From: Culex pipiens pallens
Taxonomy: Eukaryota > Arthropoda > Insecta > Diptera > Culicidae
DNA length: 64,000 bases
Direction: 5' to 3'
Assembly: GCF_016801865.2 (NCBI RefSeq)
Contig: NC_068938.1
Span: 93,892,221 to 93,956,220 of the forward strand
The notes below the pieces were generated by a model that saw only the letters and a list, made by a program, of their open reading frames with translations, was not told the DNA's origin and did not search any database. The position numbers were made by a program, and so were the translations under genes. Below, in pieces: positions 34,018-45,368 of the stretch (positions within the stretch are counted from its first letter, which is position 1; each line of letters begins with the position of its first letter).

Positions 34018-34471
34018 CTAACCTTCCTGTGTGATGAACGGATTCTGTATCGATTCCATGCCCTCCTGCGGACAGATCAACACCACGGATGTCCCCCGGC
34101 ACACGACGAGCCCGAGATGTCGCGATTCCTCCGCCAGCTTGTAATCGTCCGGGTCACGCAGGAACTCGACCGTGTTGTCCAGCACCAGGTTGAGCAGCGG
34201 ATCGTACCCCTTGAGGACACCCGCGGCTTCCCGACCACCGGCAAACTTGACCCGGATCGTCTTCTCCAGGTACTTGCTCAGGTCCAGGATGGATTCCTTG
34301 CGGCGTTTTTCCTTGTTGTCGCCACCACCGCCGCCACCCCCGGAACCACCTCCCCGATCGCCACCACGGTCTCCGCCGGGGCCACCACCGGGACCGGACT
34401 GATTGAGAAATTGTGTTAAAATTACACTGAAGAATGAATCAAACAGGGGTTACCTTTTTGTTATCGGCCAT
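34018..34471 (-). CDS. LSm7: LSm7, U6 snRNA-associated Sm-like protein
   Basis: Two exons on the - strand, 34471-34454 (MADNKK) and 34398-34018, are joined by a 55-bp GT-AG intron and give 132 residues. After a glycine-rich stretch of about 25 residues comes the Sm fold: ESILDLSKYLEKTIRVKF with GGREAAGVLKGYDPLLNLVLDN (Sm1), then LGLVVCRGTSVVLICP (Sm2). Family knowledge: LSm7 sits in the LSm2-8 ring, which binds the U6 snRNA 3' end in the nucleus, and in LSm1-7, which promotes mRNA decapping in the cytoplasm. The Gly-rich insert makes it longer than human LSm7 (103 residues). It is convergent with the chitin deacetylase, with about 385 bases between stop codons. Confidence 0.93.
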
Positions 34472-34844
34472 GATTTACTTTTAAGGTAAACTTGTTAAAC
34501 TTTTATCAAAAATTATGCAAAATTACTGAGAAACGTTTGCGGAATTTGGTTTTGTTTATTTACACAAAAAGTAGTTTGCTTTTTATTTCGAGGTTAGTTT
34601 GTCAAATTTGACGTTTAAGTTTGCCTGGATTTTTGTTGTACTAAAATGCCAAGTACCAAAAATATGCCTAGCGGGTTTGAACTGAAATATATCACAGACA
34701 ACGGAAGATACACGTTTTCAAAAATGTTTTGGGTTTAAAATGATCAGAAATGGTAGCGTTTTTAAGTGTGTAAATTTAGAAATTTAACATTTGAGGAATT
34801 CAAGAATTCTATAATTTGCAACGAAAACGTTATTTAATCCATCT

Positions 34845-34880
34845 TTAGGTGGATGGTGCCTTCCTCATATTTAGAAAATA
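34845..34880. repeat. End fragment of the CCACC-GGTGG repeat family
   Basis: AATCCATCTTTAGGTGGATG then GTGCCTTCCTCATAT matches the left end of the repeat at 8112. The rest of the repeat is absent. Confidence 0.5.
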
Positions 34881-35186
34881 CACACACAAAAAATATTACT
34901 GTAATGACAAAAGTAACTTACTTTTGAATTAATAACGAGTCAAAATTTGCTATATTATATTTTTTTATCTTATTTTAAAAATGAAAACTTTTACTGCTAA
35001 AGTTTTTTGAAAATCTCACTACTAACTGATTAAAATGTTTTAAGTTTTAATACGACTGGATGATTTTTTTCATTTTTCGTTCGAAAACAAACATTTTAAC
35101 ATTTTAAGAATTCAAGAATTAAATAATTTAAAAAAAAAAGAATTGTAGTTAAATATTTTTATTGCGATGACATTTTTTAAAACAAT

Positions 35187-36334
35187 TCGACGCCAACATT
35201 TCAAAAAGCATCATGTACAAACCATGCGTTTTGAGAAAAACGCATTTGAATGTTGAGCATCAATTTTCAATTCCCATTTTAATATAAAAGCAAAAGAAGA
35301 TGTTTTAATGATAACAAACGATGAAAAACGTTGCTTTTATTCATACTTGATCATCCAAATTCAATAAAACATTATTTCCGTAATTTTATTTGAGAAAAAC
35401 AAACATAACTTCTTTTGAAATCACCAACGTCTATATCACCCTGCTGTCATTGAGGGGGACGCTTTGTTATGATTCGTTTTTCTTCGCCGAATGTACATGG
35501 CGCTTTTTTCATGTTGCTTTTTTTTTCGTCACGAGGTTCATGTAGTCTTTTGTTTGACAGGTTGACAGGGCTATATAAACAGGGACTGCTGATGGCAGAG
35601 ATTTTGTTTATGTTACTTTATTTAAAATCATGATTAAACAGACTTTACTGAAGTAACTTTTGCTCATTTTTGGTGGAGAGGTAGCTTATTAGGAGTACTT
35701 TCAGAATATGCAATAACCCAGAAAGTGTCAAAATGTACATGATGCCTTTTGAAATCGACGGTAACATTTCAAAAGGCATCATGTACATTTTGACACTTTC
35801 TGGGTTATTGTATATTCTGAAAGTACTTCTAATAGGCTACCTCTCTACCAAAAATGAGCAAAAGTTACTTCAGTAAAGTCCGTTTAATCATGATTTTGAA
35901 TAAAGTAACATAAACAAAATCTCTGCCATCAGCAGTCCCTGTTTATATAGCCCTGTCAACCTGTCAAACAAAAGGCTACATAAACCTCGTGACGAAAAAA
36001 AAGCAACATGAAAAAAGCGCCATGTACATTCGGCGAAGAAAAACGAAGCATAACAAAGCGCCCCCCTCAGTGACAGCAGGGTGATATCGACGTTGGTGAT
36101 TTCAAAAGAAGTTATGTTTGTTTTTCTCAAATAAAATTACGGAAATAATGTTTTATTGAATATGGATGATCAAGTATCAACAAAAGCAACGTTTTTCATC
36201 GTTTGTTATCATTAGAACATCTTATTTTGCTTTTATATAAAAATGGTAATTGAAAATGGATGCTCAACATTCAAATGCGTTTTTCTCAAAACGCATGGTT
36301 TGTACATGATGCTTTTTGAAATGTTGGCATCGAA
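35187..36334. mobile_element. 1.15-kb near-perfect palindrome made of two inverted TIR elements
   Basis: The left arm (35187-35755) and right arm (35763-36334) are reverse complements with few mismatches, separated by under 10 bases. Each arm begins and ends with the same motif, CATTTCAAAA(A/G)GCATCATGT, so each looks like a complete TIR element of about 565 bp. Each arm contains GGGCTATATAAACAGGG, a TATA-like site. No transposase is encoded. It lies between LSm7 and the ARID2-like fragment. Confidence 0.85.
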
Positions 36335-36424
36335 ATGTTACCGTTGAATTTTCAAGAACTGCAACGAAAAGAAGGAAGCATGGGTGTTTTGTGGGATTTG
36401 TGATTGTTTTTTTTTGTTTTTGTA

Positions 36425-36726
36425 GGACGCCGTATATGCGGTTGCCGAAGATCGGAGGTCGTGATGTGAATTTGCTCCGGTTGCATCCGTGGTGGTGGGC
36501 CGGTTGGGTGGGTGAAGGTAAATTCCCGCGAGGACTGGGACGAGATCATCGAGGAGATAATGCTGCAAGCGTTGCATTTAAGCAGATTTATATCCAGTTT
36601 TTGGACAAGTACGAAAAAGTTAATTTTCATCGCGAGGATAAGGATCAGACGGAAGAAGAGGACGACAAGAAACGACATAATCGGAGGTGATCAGCGCGGA
36701 TGTTGCACTCGGTGCCGACGGTATTT
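36425..36726 (+). pseudogene. ARID domain fragment of ARID2/Bap170
   Basis: The + strand reads MRLPKIGGRDVNLLRL, then in another frame GWVKVNSREDWDEIIEE, then back to NAASVAFKQIYIQFLDKYEK with an acidic tail and RHNRR. A TGA follows at 36688-36690 where Trp is expected (the next residues are SARMLHSVP). The order and wording match the N-terminal ARID DNA-binding domain of ARID2/Bap170, the PBAP remodeller subunit. Two frame changes and the stop make it non-functional. It is preceded by a pyrimidine tract ending TTTTGTAG that looks like a splice acceptor, and it starts right beside the large palindrome. Confidence 0.75.
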
Positions 36727-37556
36727 AGAACGGACTCGTGAGTTGGCCAACCTGAAGCAGAAGCGTTAAATACAAAAAAAATGTTTTTGAATCATTTTTA
36801 CTGATGTCTTCTGATCGTTTACATCAAAATAAAGTAATAACAAACGCGAAAGAGGTTATCCAAAAATAATATTTCAGTGTAAAAATAATTATAAAATTCA
36901 GTTTAAGTGGTCACGCGTAGATGCAGAAGTAATGTTACCTCTTCCGAAGACCGATAAAGAACCGGTTCTCGTCGAGGTTCTCGTTGTTTCGGAACAAGAA
37001 CCCGACAGGAACCTTACAGTAGACCTTCGTTTTCTTCTTTATTTTCTTGATGTTCGTCATCGAATAATTTGGTTTCATAAACATGGCGGCAGTGACAGAG
37101 GTCCGGGATATCGTTACCAAATAAATTACAATTACAATTACAGATTTTTTTTTTCTTTGAGTGCAGAGAATAAAAAAAAATTTAAATTCATGCAGTGGTA
37201 CCGTCATCTGGGGAGAATCGGAACTACAGTTTGAAAATCCAGATTTTTAAGCGAAGCTGGCGTTACGGATGGTGCACGTCCAAAATGTCAAAATCACGCA
37301 GTGGTACCAAAATTACAAGGCAAACTTCCTTGTATAATGTTGGTACCACTCAAGGATCTGACACGCATGCAGTTTCCTGAAGTCACCGCCAGAGGTGCTG
37401 TCAATATTGTTCACGTGTGGTTTTTGAAAATGTCTTATAAAATTCATATATAATTATTTTTCCAAAATATTATTTTGTAAGTTTTGACTATCTTTTGCTT
37501 TTATATTTGAGATAATTAGGAGTATTACGTAATTTTTTCCACATTTAACATTTATT
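36727..37556. other. Intergenic, one unassigned - strand frame
   Basis: A - strand frame at 37083-36935 reads KVYCKVPVGFLFRNNENLDE and looks more protein-like than its surroundings, but I do not recognise it. The rest is non-coding. Confidence 0.3.
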
Positions 37557-37565
37557 AGAATATTA

Positions 37566-37826
37566 CATTCGAGAGCCTCGTGGCGCGGTGATTACCGGCT
37601 CCGGCTGCCGATCCCTAAGTTGATATGGGGCGCGGGTTCGATTCCCGCCTTATCCTCCTGGCCTTCTATCGGATGGGGAAGTAAAACGTTGGTCCATTTG
37701 CGTAAAAGAGGTTTTGGGTGACTCACCACACATAACCTTCGGACGCCTAGAAATGAGTAGAAACTTGCAACAGAGACCACAAAAGACCCTGGGGTTGTTA
37801 AAGTGGATCGCCTTGTTTTTTTTTTT
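37566..37826 (+). mobile_element. tRNA-derived SINE, third family
   Basis: Flanked by AGAATATTA (37557-37565 and 37827-37835). The head has CTCGTGGCGCGGTGATTACC (A box) and CGGGTTCGATTCCCGCC (B box). The body shares GGATGGGGAAGTAAA with the two-headed SINE but is otherwise different. It ends in a T run. Confidence 0.7.
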
Positions 37827-37837
37827 AGAATATTAGA

Positions 37838-38130
37838 TATTGCTTATTGCGAGATAAAATCACGTTTCTCCATTGCTGTGAGTGACAGGAGATTATTGCC
37901 GCCTAACTACCGCCGTGTAAAAATCAGCAAGTTGAACTGAAATTCTGCGTAGATTTGGCTGTCAACTTGGTTTGTTTTGAATATTTTCCAAAAAGTCAGC
38001 TGAAAACTCAAGGCAACCTTTGACAACAGCCAAAAAATTGTTCTGCGGTTGTCATGCGGCTGTCATGCGACCATTATCTTGCGGTCGTATCGCCGCGCGT
38101 GAACTCTAATTATTGACGCCCGCCATTATA
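37838..38130. repeat. Direct duplication, copy 1 (about 290 bp)
   Basis: From TGCTTATTGCGAGATAAAAT to CTCTAATTATTGACGCCCGC, repeated at 38637 with a few substitutions. It contains CGGTTGTCATGCGGCTGTCA. This copy is uninterrupted. Confidence 0.8.
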
Positions 38131-38636
38131 GAATATATCAGAACTAAACATTGAATAGATTCAATTTCCTTGAAACAAAATAAATTACTTTTGATTCTTC
38201 CTTGGTTTGCTCTTTTAGAATACTTATTAAAATTCCGTCGAAAATGTTTCAAACTAAACATTAATACATCAAAGTGTTGATATGCCAACATTAGGTGCTC
38301 GATGAAATTAAATGCTGTTCTCCTAGTTGAAATCCGAAATTTAATATAAATGTTTTAGAAGAAAAAAAATAACTTAAAAAAGTTTTAATTTGTGTATATT
38401 ATGACTGATGCGCAGCATACGACCGTTTCAAACGCCAGCCAAAAACTTGGTTCGATCAAGGGTTCGATCTTGGTTCGATTTTGACTTCACTCGCTTAGTA
38501 TGTGAATGACAGTCGGGACGTAGCCGTGGTACAACTGCGCGATTTTGCCATTTCAGGCGTGCACTATTCGTAACGCCATCTTCGCCTAAAATTCTTAATT
38601 TTTCGATATTTTAAATCAAAATCATAAAAAAATATA

Positions 38637-39255
38637 TTGCTTATTGCGAGATAAAATCACGTTTTTCCATCGCTGTGAGTGACAGAAGATTATTGCCGCC
38701 TAACGACCGCAGTGTAAAAATCAGCAAGTTGAACTGAAATTCTGCGTTGATTTGGCTGTCAGCTTGGTTTGTTTTGAATATTTTCCAAAAAGTCAGCTGA
38801 AAACTCAAGGCAACCTTTGACAACAGCCAAAAATTTGTTCTGCGGTTGTCATGCGGCTGTCATGCGACCATTATCTTGCGGTCGTATCACCGCGCGTAAA
38901 CTCTAATTGGGTCCTAAAATGAAGCTTAGATTTCTGATATTATTGTTTACAGCGATAAAGCTTATTTTTCTGAGTACAATGACCCTTTGTACGACCACAA
39001 AGAGTTTAAAATGGATTTTTAAATCAATTTTGAAAAATTAACCTCGTGGTCCTTCTTGACAGAAAAGCTCCTACTTGACAGCTCGTTCCAAGGGGACCAT
39101 AGTTGATCCATCGAAAAAATGTTGTCTTGTCAAAAAAAAATTTTGCATTAAAATGAAAAAAAGTGATCAGAAATGGTTTTTAATCGTGTTTTTTACCGTT
39201 GTACTTAAAAATTGACATATGGCTTTAGAACCCAATTATTAACGCCCGCAATAAT
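38637..39255. repeat. Direct duplication, copy 2, split by a MITE
   Basis: Matches copy 1 at 37838 until CTCTAATT (38908). It resumes after the MITE with AATTATTAACGCCCGC at 39234. Confidence 0.8.
38909..39233. mobile_element. MITE of the GGGTCCTAAA family, copy 2, inside a duplicated repeat
   Basis: Starts GGGTCCTAAAATGA and ends CTTTAGAACCC, flanked by AATT. The unoccupied site is visible at about 38103-38125, in the sister copy of the duplicated segment, which reads straight through CTCTAATTATTGACGCCCGC. Confidence 0.8.
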
Positions 39256-39389
39256 ATTAAAAAACACGATTTTAGGACCCTATTTTTCATATTCGTGCTA
39301 AACTTCCTGGGCACACCGCATCTGTCAACCATTTTGTACTAAAGAGAGAGCCCGCACGCTCTCTCTCCCATCATCCCGTCGCGCCTGTC

Positions 39390-40206
39390 AAAAAGGTGGC
39401 GCTTTTGTTCACGCGTTCGCACACGCGCCCGTTTCGCAGTAGTATTCGTGTGTGCTCTTTTCAACTTGTGGCGACGAACAAAAGCCGGCAAAATTTCAAC
39501 CTCCCTCCTTTCGATCGTTCTCAGTTCCCGAAAAACCATCGCCGACCGCGCACGCAACTTCCTGGAAGGCGGCTTTTTGCTGTTGGTGCGATTTGTTGAA
39601 ATTGTTTGAAGTGAGTTTGATAAAGTGGCAATTTGAACAATTTCGAGACATTTTCGTGCGCGACCTTGAATCGCTAATCCCAGAAAAAGGAGAATAAACC
39701 CGTTTTTTTTGCACCAAAGAGCAGTAATCCGCGGAAGAAGAAGACCAAAGACCTTCAGCTGGAAGGAGAAGAAGAAGAATCGCCCAGAAAAAGGCTCAAC
39801 AGCAGAAGAAGAGTTGCGAGCGAGTTTGTGTGTGTGTGCATCGCTCCTGCTCACACGCACACAGTTGTACAAATCGGAGAGAAGAGAGAGAGACTCTCCC
39901 GGACAGGAGAGGGAGCGAACTTTGTTTTTGGGCTGGAGAAAGAACTTTGACGGATTTTTCTGCTCCGCCGCGGCCAGTCTGCAAAGAGCGCGTTCGTTTT
40001 TCGGCAAAATCTCCGGTGGCCTCCGCGCGGCCGTTTGTGTTTGTGTGTGCACCAAGTTCTGCTGGAGCAGCCGCCGCCGCCGCCATCGGGCAGCCACATT
40101 TTTCATACTATTTCTTTGTGATTGAAGTGCCCTCCGGAAAGAAGTGACCACTCTCGTGGTAACAGGTTCCTTCCCGCAAGATCGTCAGAACCAACTCCTG
40201 CCAAAG
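39390..40206 (+). other. Probable 5' untranslated exon, perhaps the distal leader of Chk1
   Basis: An isolated GC-rich island of about 800 bases, with GAGA-type runs and many short frames, contrasts with AT-rich flanks and ends in a strong donor (CCAAAG then GTAAGTC, exon end 40206). Long open frames on both strands reflect composition; none shows a domain. The nearest coding start on this strand is Chk1 at 54258, so a leader exon spliced to 53631 is the simplest reading. It could also belong to an unseen gene. Confidence 0.45.
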
Positions 40207-41264
40207 GTAAGTCTCCACCAACCTTCCTTCCAACCCCACAATTTCTCACAAAAATCGATAAACGCGAAAAGTTGCCAACTTCAGCAGAGAGAAGCAAAAA
40301 AAGAACTCCAAAACTCCCGGAATAAGTACCGTGGAAAATCGGAGACCGGCTGGCCGGGCAGCGGGGGTCTTCCACCTTTGCGATTCTGATGGCATTGACA
40401 GAAACGCGAAGAGCCTTCACCGTCGTCGTCGTCGTCACCACCAACACCATCGCGCAAAAATAAGACTTGCGGAAAATAATCACGATGGTTGACGGCCTCG
40501 GCCAGGTTGCTTCTTCTTTAGGAACATTACTCGTGCTGGACACGGCGAAAACGAGACTTGAGGAAGTGAGGATGGGACTAGATTTTTTTGAGGCAGCATC
40601 ATTAGATCAAAAATATCACATTTTAAAACAATAGAAATATTTAAAGTTAAATAAAAACAGAAAATTTAAAGTACGAAACATAATATTAATCGCCAATTCT
40701 GGCAAACAAATTAAATTTTGACCTGAAACCTGTGATTTGGGTCAGCACAAAAGACAAACCAAATATCATGAGTCATTTTTCTCATTTAGATGAGAGAGCT
40801 TAAAACGTTTGTCTTAGCTAGAACTGCTTCTTTTGAAAATCTGTAGATGTAGATCAATCGGACCTAGCACTCGACTCACAATCCAGAAGTCGAAGGTTTG
40901 CAACCAGGGGCGAGGGCGCTAAAAATTCCAAGTTTAAATATGTTGCAAGTTTAAATGGTATTGCATCTCATACAAGTGCTCCAGTTTATAGAACATTGTT
41001 ACCAAATGTGATCATTAAATCAATGCGTCCATGCATGAGATTGAGTAGGATGTAATTAGTATAAAATGTATTGAAATATTAAACCCGGTTAATTTGATCG
41101 AGTTTCACAATAGGGGTTTCGCTAAGTTAGTCTAAGTAAGTCAAGCATCAACATTCCCCGTGTTCCGCATCCTTTGTCCTTCCCAGGTGAATGGTGGAAA
41201 TGGGAGCGGCCGGCAATGGATGGCTTTCATGGTACATGTCTATCCTGTTCTGGTAGAATTCCAG
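40207..41264. other. Probable intron after the 5' leader exon
   Basis: The donor at 40207 opens an AT-rich stretch with CGT-trinucleotide repeats near 40418. No gene. Confidence 0.4.
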
Positions 41265-41535
41265 AGTTTTTTTTTTTTTTTGAAAAGGTCCTATAAGCTA
41301 TTGTCTTTCATATGTTTATAGGACCTAATCAAAAAATAGTCGAGAATTGTTTTTAATTCCCTAAGCAACCTGGGCTTGACAATCATCAAATCTGGAGTTC
41401 TTTTTTTTTTTAATTCAAATTTTCAGTTTTTGCCTTTTGGGTGTCTTTAATACCTCTGACTCAAGGCGGTTTCAAAAACACCCACAAATCAAAAACTGGA
41501 AATTTGGTTTATTGGACCTTTTCAAAAAAAATCTC
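41265..41535. repeat. Hairpin MITE family, diverged copy
   Basis: Shares GAAAAGGTCCTATAA, TTTTGGGTGT and the loop core CTGACTCAAGGCGGTT with the copy at 44352, but is split by about 120 bases of other sequence. Confidence 0.6.
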
Positions 41536-41918
41536 CAAAAATAAACATGACGAAATCCAGTCTGCAACCCGCTAAGATCACTATCTCCATGCATATGCCA
41601 ATGAAATTTAAACTTTTTTTGGGGTTAGAGAACAACGGCATGACCGTAGATTGTCGTATCTTTCAATTTCATGAAGTTTGATATTCAATATGGTGGGGTT
41701 CCTTTAAAAAAGGGGAGTTAGTCGTTTTCCGGGTTTCCCAGGACCGGTACGAGGAACTGGCGTCCCGTTTCAGCTTAAGACAATAAAGATAATAATAAAT
41801 ATCAGATGATTATAATGGCTGGCGTTTGACATCGATTTTCATGATTATTTTAATGCCTCAAATCTTGACTCGGTATTAACCAGGTCCCAGTACCAAAAAG
41901 GACCAAATAAAAAAAAAA

Positions 41919-42323
41919 TCAAATTATTCGCTTTACAGCATTGCCTTGGCGTTCTCGATTGCGAGATTCCTACTCGAAACTAGGTGTTCAAAGGCTTGAT
42001 TGTTGAGGCAATTGCAAACCTCTTTTTACACCTGAGCTTCCATCCACCCCGGGATTCGAACTGACGACCTTTGGATTGTGAGTCCAACTGCCTACCAGCG
42101 ACTCCACCGAGGCAGGACCCAGGGAGACGACTCCTACACCTGGACTGAGCTAACGACCTAACCTTTTTTTAGGTTAGTCCGGGACCAACATTTACTTCCC
42201 TTCCGACGGAAGGCGTGATCAGACAAATCTCGTCTCGAAAAATGCCACCGGGACCGCCTGGGATCGAACCCAGGCCGACTGGGTGAGAGGCAATCACGCT
42301 TACCCCTACACCACGGTCCCGGC
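41919..42323 (-). mobile_element. Two-headed tRNA SINE, near full length
   Basis: The whole SINE is present on the - strand, from GCCGGGACCGTGGTGTAGG at about 42323 to the ATTTGATTTTTT tail at about 41919. A short AT-rich duplication (ATAAAAAA) may flank it, but low complexity makes that uncertain. It lies in the interval before Chk1. Confidence 0.82.
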
Positions 42324-43734
42324 TTGTGATAAAAAATCTTGACTCAATTTATGCAACAAGTTTAAGAAAAAGAGAAGTTCTCTTAAATTTCGCAATTTCA
42401 TCGCGATTTTTTTTAAATTTTAGTTTTTTGATTCGGATAAAATTCCTTTGTCAAAATCCCTGGGCTTTGTCATAATGAGTGTCATAGGTTTGATGCTTGT
42501 TTGGCAAAGAGTATGATTTGATTCGATGTGGAATTAAAATCGAAGTTTTCAGTATATTGCTGAAGCTTCCATTTTTACACATGGACACCACTTCATGCTG
42601 CGAGAACCCACTTTGGCGCAGTCTCGGGGCTTAATCGATGGCCGGTAAGCTGTCATCGAGACAAGGAGGTTCTCCGATAGTGGAAATATCACAATTGTAC
42701 AAAGAACCGCTACATATGTGATTTTTCCCTATCTTAATGTGGGTGTCAGGTTAAAATGCGGGTTTTTTATTTTATTTTATTTTTTTTATTTAGTTTTTTT
42801 AAATTTAGTTTTTGTAGAATTTAGGATTTTTACTATAAACATCAACTTGTTATACTTTGCCTTTAGTTATTTAGGGACAAAATTAGTAACTGTGAATTTA
42901 GTAATTCTATCAGAATCGGTGATTTTCATTCAAGTAGCATAAAAACCATTATGATTTGTCAAAATTTTCGTAGAGTCTCGATCAATCAATAGTGAAATGA
43001 TATCGGACTAAGTTCGTTGATCTGTTGAACTAACGGTTGTCGGATTATGATTGTATCGACCATTGTTGCGAATCGAGGATCTACTGGAATTCTGACGATC
43101 AAATGGTCGTCGCTTTTTCAATTCACAACTTGTAAAATATGAACTGTTAATCTTTTTTTTTGTTTTTTAAAAGAAGCCAGACAATTTTTAAAAGAAACGT
43201 ACTAGAATTTTTGACTATTAATTAAAATTTTGGGGATTTGAGATAAGAGTAGCTTTCGGAAAGGGTTCCTTTAAATCTTGTATTCAATTCAAGTTTGGTA
43301 GTAATCCGCAAATGAAAATTTGGACTTATATGAATAATTGAACATTTTGGACTTATGAATAACACACAACTGTGCATTTATTCTAGAGTCAGATCCATAC
43401 AGCGTCAGTGTTTATTTGGTCGAAGTGTACTAATTCATTGGCAGATCTGACTCTAGTTGTAATGTACGACAAGACTACTGACGGACGTGACAGGACGAGG
43501 GCCCAGTTTAGAGGTTTCGACATCAACGATGTCCGGCTGGATCACCCCAAAAAAAAAAAATCATTCTTCGATGTAAAATGCCCATGTTTGCTCCCTTTTG
43601 AAAAAATATTTCTGAAAAGCTGAGAAAATTCTCTATATTTTGCTTTTTCGGACTTTGGTGATACGACCCTTAGTTGCTGAGATATTGCCATGCAAAGGTT
43701 TATAAACAGGAAAATTGATGTTTTCTATGTCTCA
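42324..43734. other. Intergenic or intronic, nothing recognised
   Basis: AT-rich and non-coding in all frames. Confidence 0.45.
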
Positions 43735-44099
43735 CCCAAACAACCCATCATTTTCTAATGTCGATATCTCAGCAACTAATGGTCCGATTTACAATGTTAA
43801 CATATGAAACATTCGTGAAATTTTCCGATTTTTTCGAAAAAAATATTTAAAAAAATGTGAAATCTCGATTAAATTTTCAAAAGGTCCTATCTGCATAGGA
43901 AACCCATGAGGGATAGGTTGTTTTGAAAATTTAATCTAGAAATCAAGAATAACATTTCAAATGGACCAACAGTCAATATTACGCCCTTTTGAAATGTTAG
44001 TCTTGATTTCACATTTTTGAAAATATTGTTTTCGAAAAGATCGAAAAATTTCACGAATGTTCCATATTTTAACATTGTAAATCGGATCATATTTCGATT
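43735..44099. repeat. Foldback repeat related to the segment before deacetylase exon 4
   Basis: The left arm (about 43789-43867, with GAAACATTCGTGAAATTTTC) and right arm (about 44000-44099, with GAAAAATTTCACGAATGTTC) are inverted. A third, single copy lies at 29985-30130 and ends about 35 bases before the exon 4 acceptor of the chitin deacetylase. Confidence 0.7.
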
Positions 44100-44351
44100 T
44101 TTTGAAAAAAAAATGTATTGATTCAAAAAATCATAACACTGTCAAAGATTTTTTGCACATTTTGGAAATTTCTGAAAAGTTGGCATAAAATGTCCTCCAT
44201 CACATATCAGAAAACAAAAAAAAAATAAAAATAGTTTTTTTTTGCAAATTAAGTTTTAGTGACAAAAAGTGAAATTAAAAATCACCAAATTTTTTTTACC
44301 GATCAGAAAATTCCTTCAAAAGTTATAGATTTTTGAATTTTCACATATCTC

Positions 44352-44501
44352 GAGTTTTTTTTGAAAAGGTCCTATAAACAAAATTTTCACTTTTTGCTTT
44401 TTGGGTGTTTTTGAATACCCCTGACTCAAGGCGGTTCTAAAAACACCCAAAAAGCAAAAATTGAAAATTTTGTTTATAGGACCTTTTCAAAAAAAACTCT
44501 A
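44352..44501. mobile_element. 150-bp hairpin MITE
   Basis: Left GAAAAGGTCCTATAAACAAA and right TTTGTTTATAGGACCTTTTC pair perfectly. The match continues through CTTTTTGGGTGTTTTT, leaving a loop of about 25 bases with CTGACTCAAGGCGGTT. Confidence 0.8.
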
Positions 44502-44939
44502 GATATCATTTTTGTATGGACAGCTGCCAAATTTGTATGGAAAATTATATGGACAAACTAATGATGCAAAATGGCTTCTTTGGGCATATCAAAGGCACCA
44601 AAAAAGTTTCAGCCGGATTAAAAAATATAAAAAAAACGAATGACGGAAATCTCAGAGAATTGCTCACATTGGAATTTCATCAATTTTCGAAACATGTTTA
44701 AACGAACCTAAACATTCTAAATATGATACTCAATGCAGAAAAATGCATTTGAGATTGTTTTCAGTTGATTAGACTTCCAATTTCATGGGAATTGTGAAGT
44801 TTTTTGAAAACAAAGTTTTGCCCCCTTATTTTTCTGATCAATTTTGGTGGGGAGGGGGGCTGCTGATAAACGTCGAAAAACAAAAACAAACCAAAATGAA
44901 CGGGGCAAAAAGGATGCAAAATGCAAGTTCCAGTTCAAG

Positions 44940-45368
44940 GTATTGAAAAAACCTTTCTAACGAGTCCATCACATTGACGATCTGACAACCCTATCAAAAG
45001 TTATAAGCACTTAAGTGTTATTTATACACTTTTCAGAAGCCGGATCTCAGATATTTTGATAAAAACGTTGATGAAAACGTTTGTTATGCGACCCATTGTT
45101 GGATAGTTAACCAAAAGACTTTTCCAACGCGTCCAAAATATTGAAGATCTGACAACCCTATCAAAAGTTATGAGCACTTAAGTGTTCATTATACACTTTT
45201 TTGAAGCCGAATCTCAGATATTTTGATGAAAATGATGTCCTTATCAATCATGCGACCCATCGTTAGATGTGTAATCAAAAGACCTTTCCAATGAGTGCAA
45301 TAGGATGAAAATCTGACAACCCTATCAAGAGTATATTAATATGAGGAAGGCACCAATCACCTTATTTA
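44940..45368. repeat. Inverted copy of the CCACC-GGTGG repeat family
   Basis: It runs in reverse, ending AGGAAGGCACCAATCACC at about 45345. Two units of about 150 bases each carry TGACAACCCTATCAAAAGTTAT, shifted spacing and ACACTTAAGTG-type motifs. No coding sequence is present. Confidence 0.55.

Noticed and set aside
39339..40151. A 270-codon - strand frame and overlapping + strand frames
   Set aside because: The frames overlap on both strands in a GC- and GAGA-rich island with no domain; they are better explained as an untranslated exon with a good donor on the + strand.
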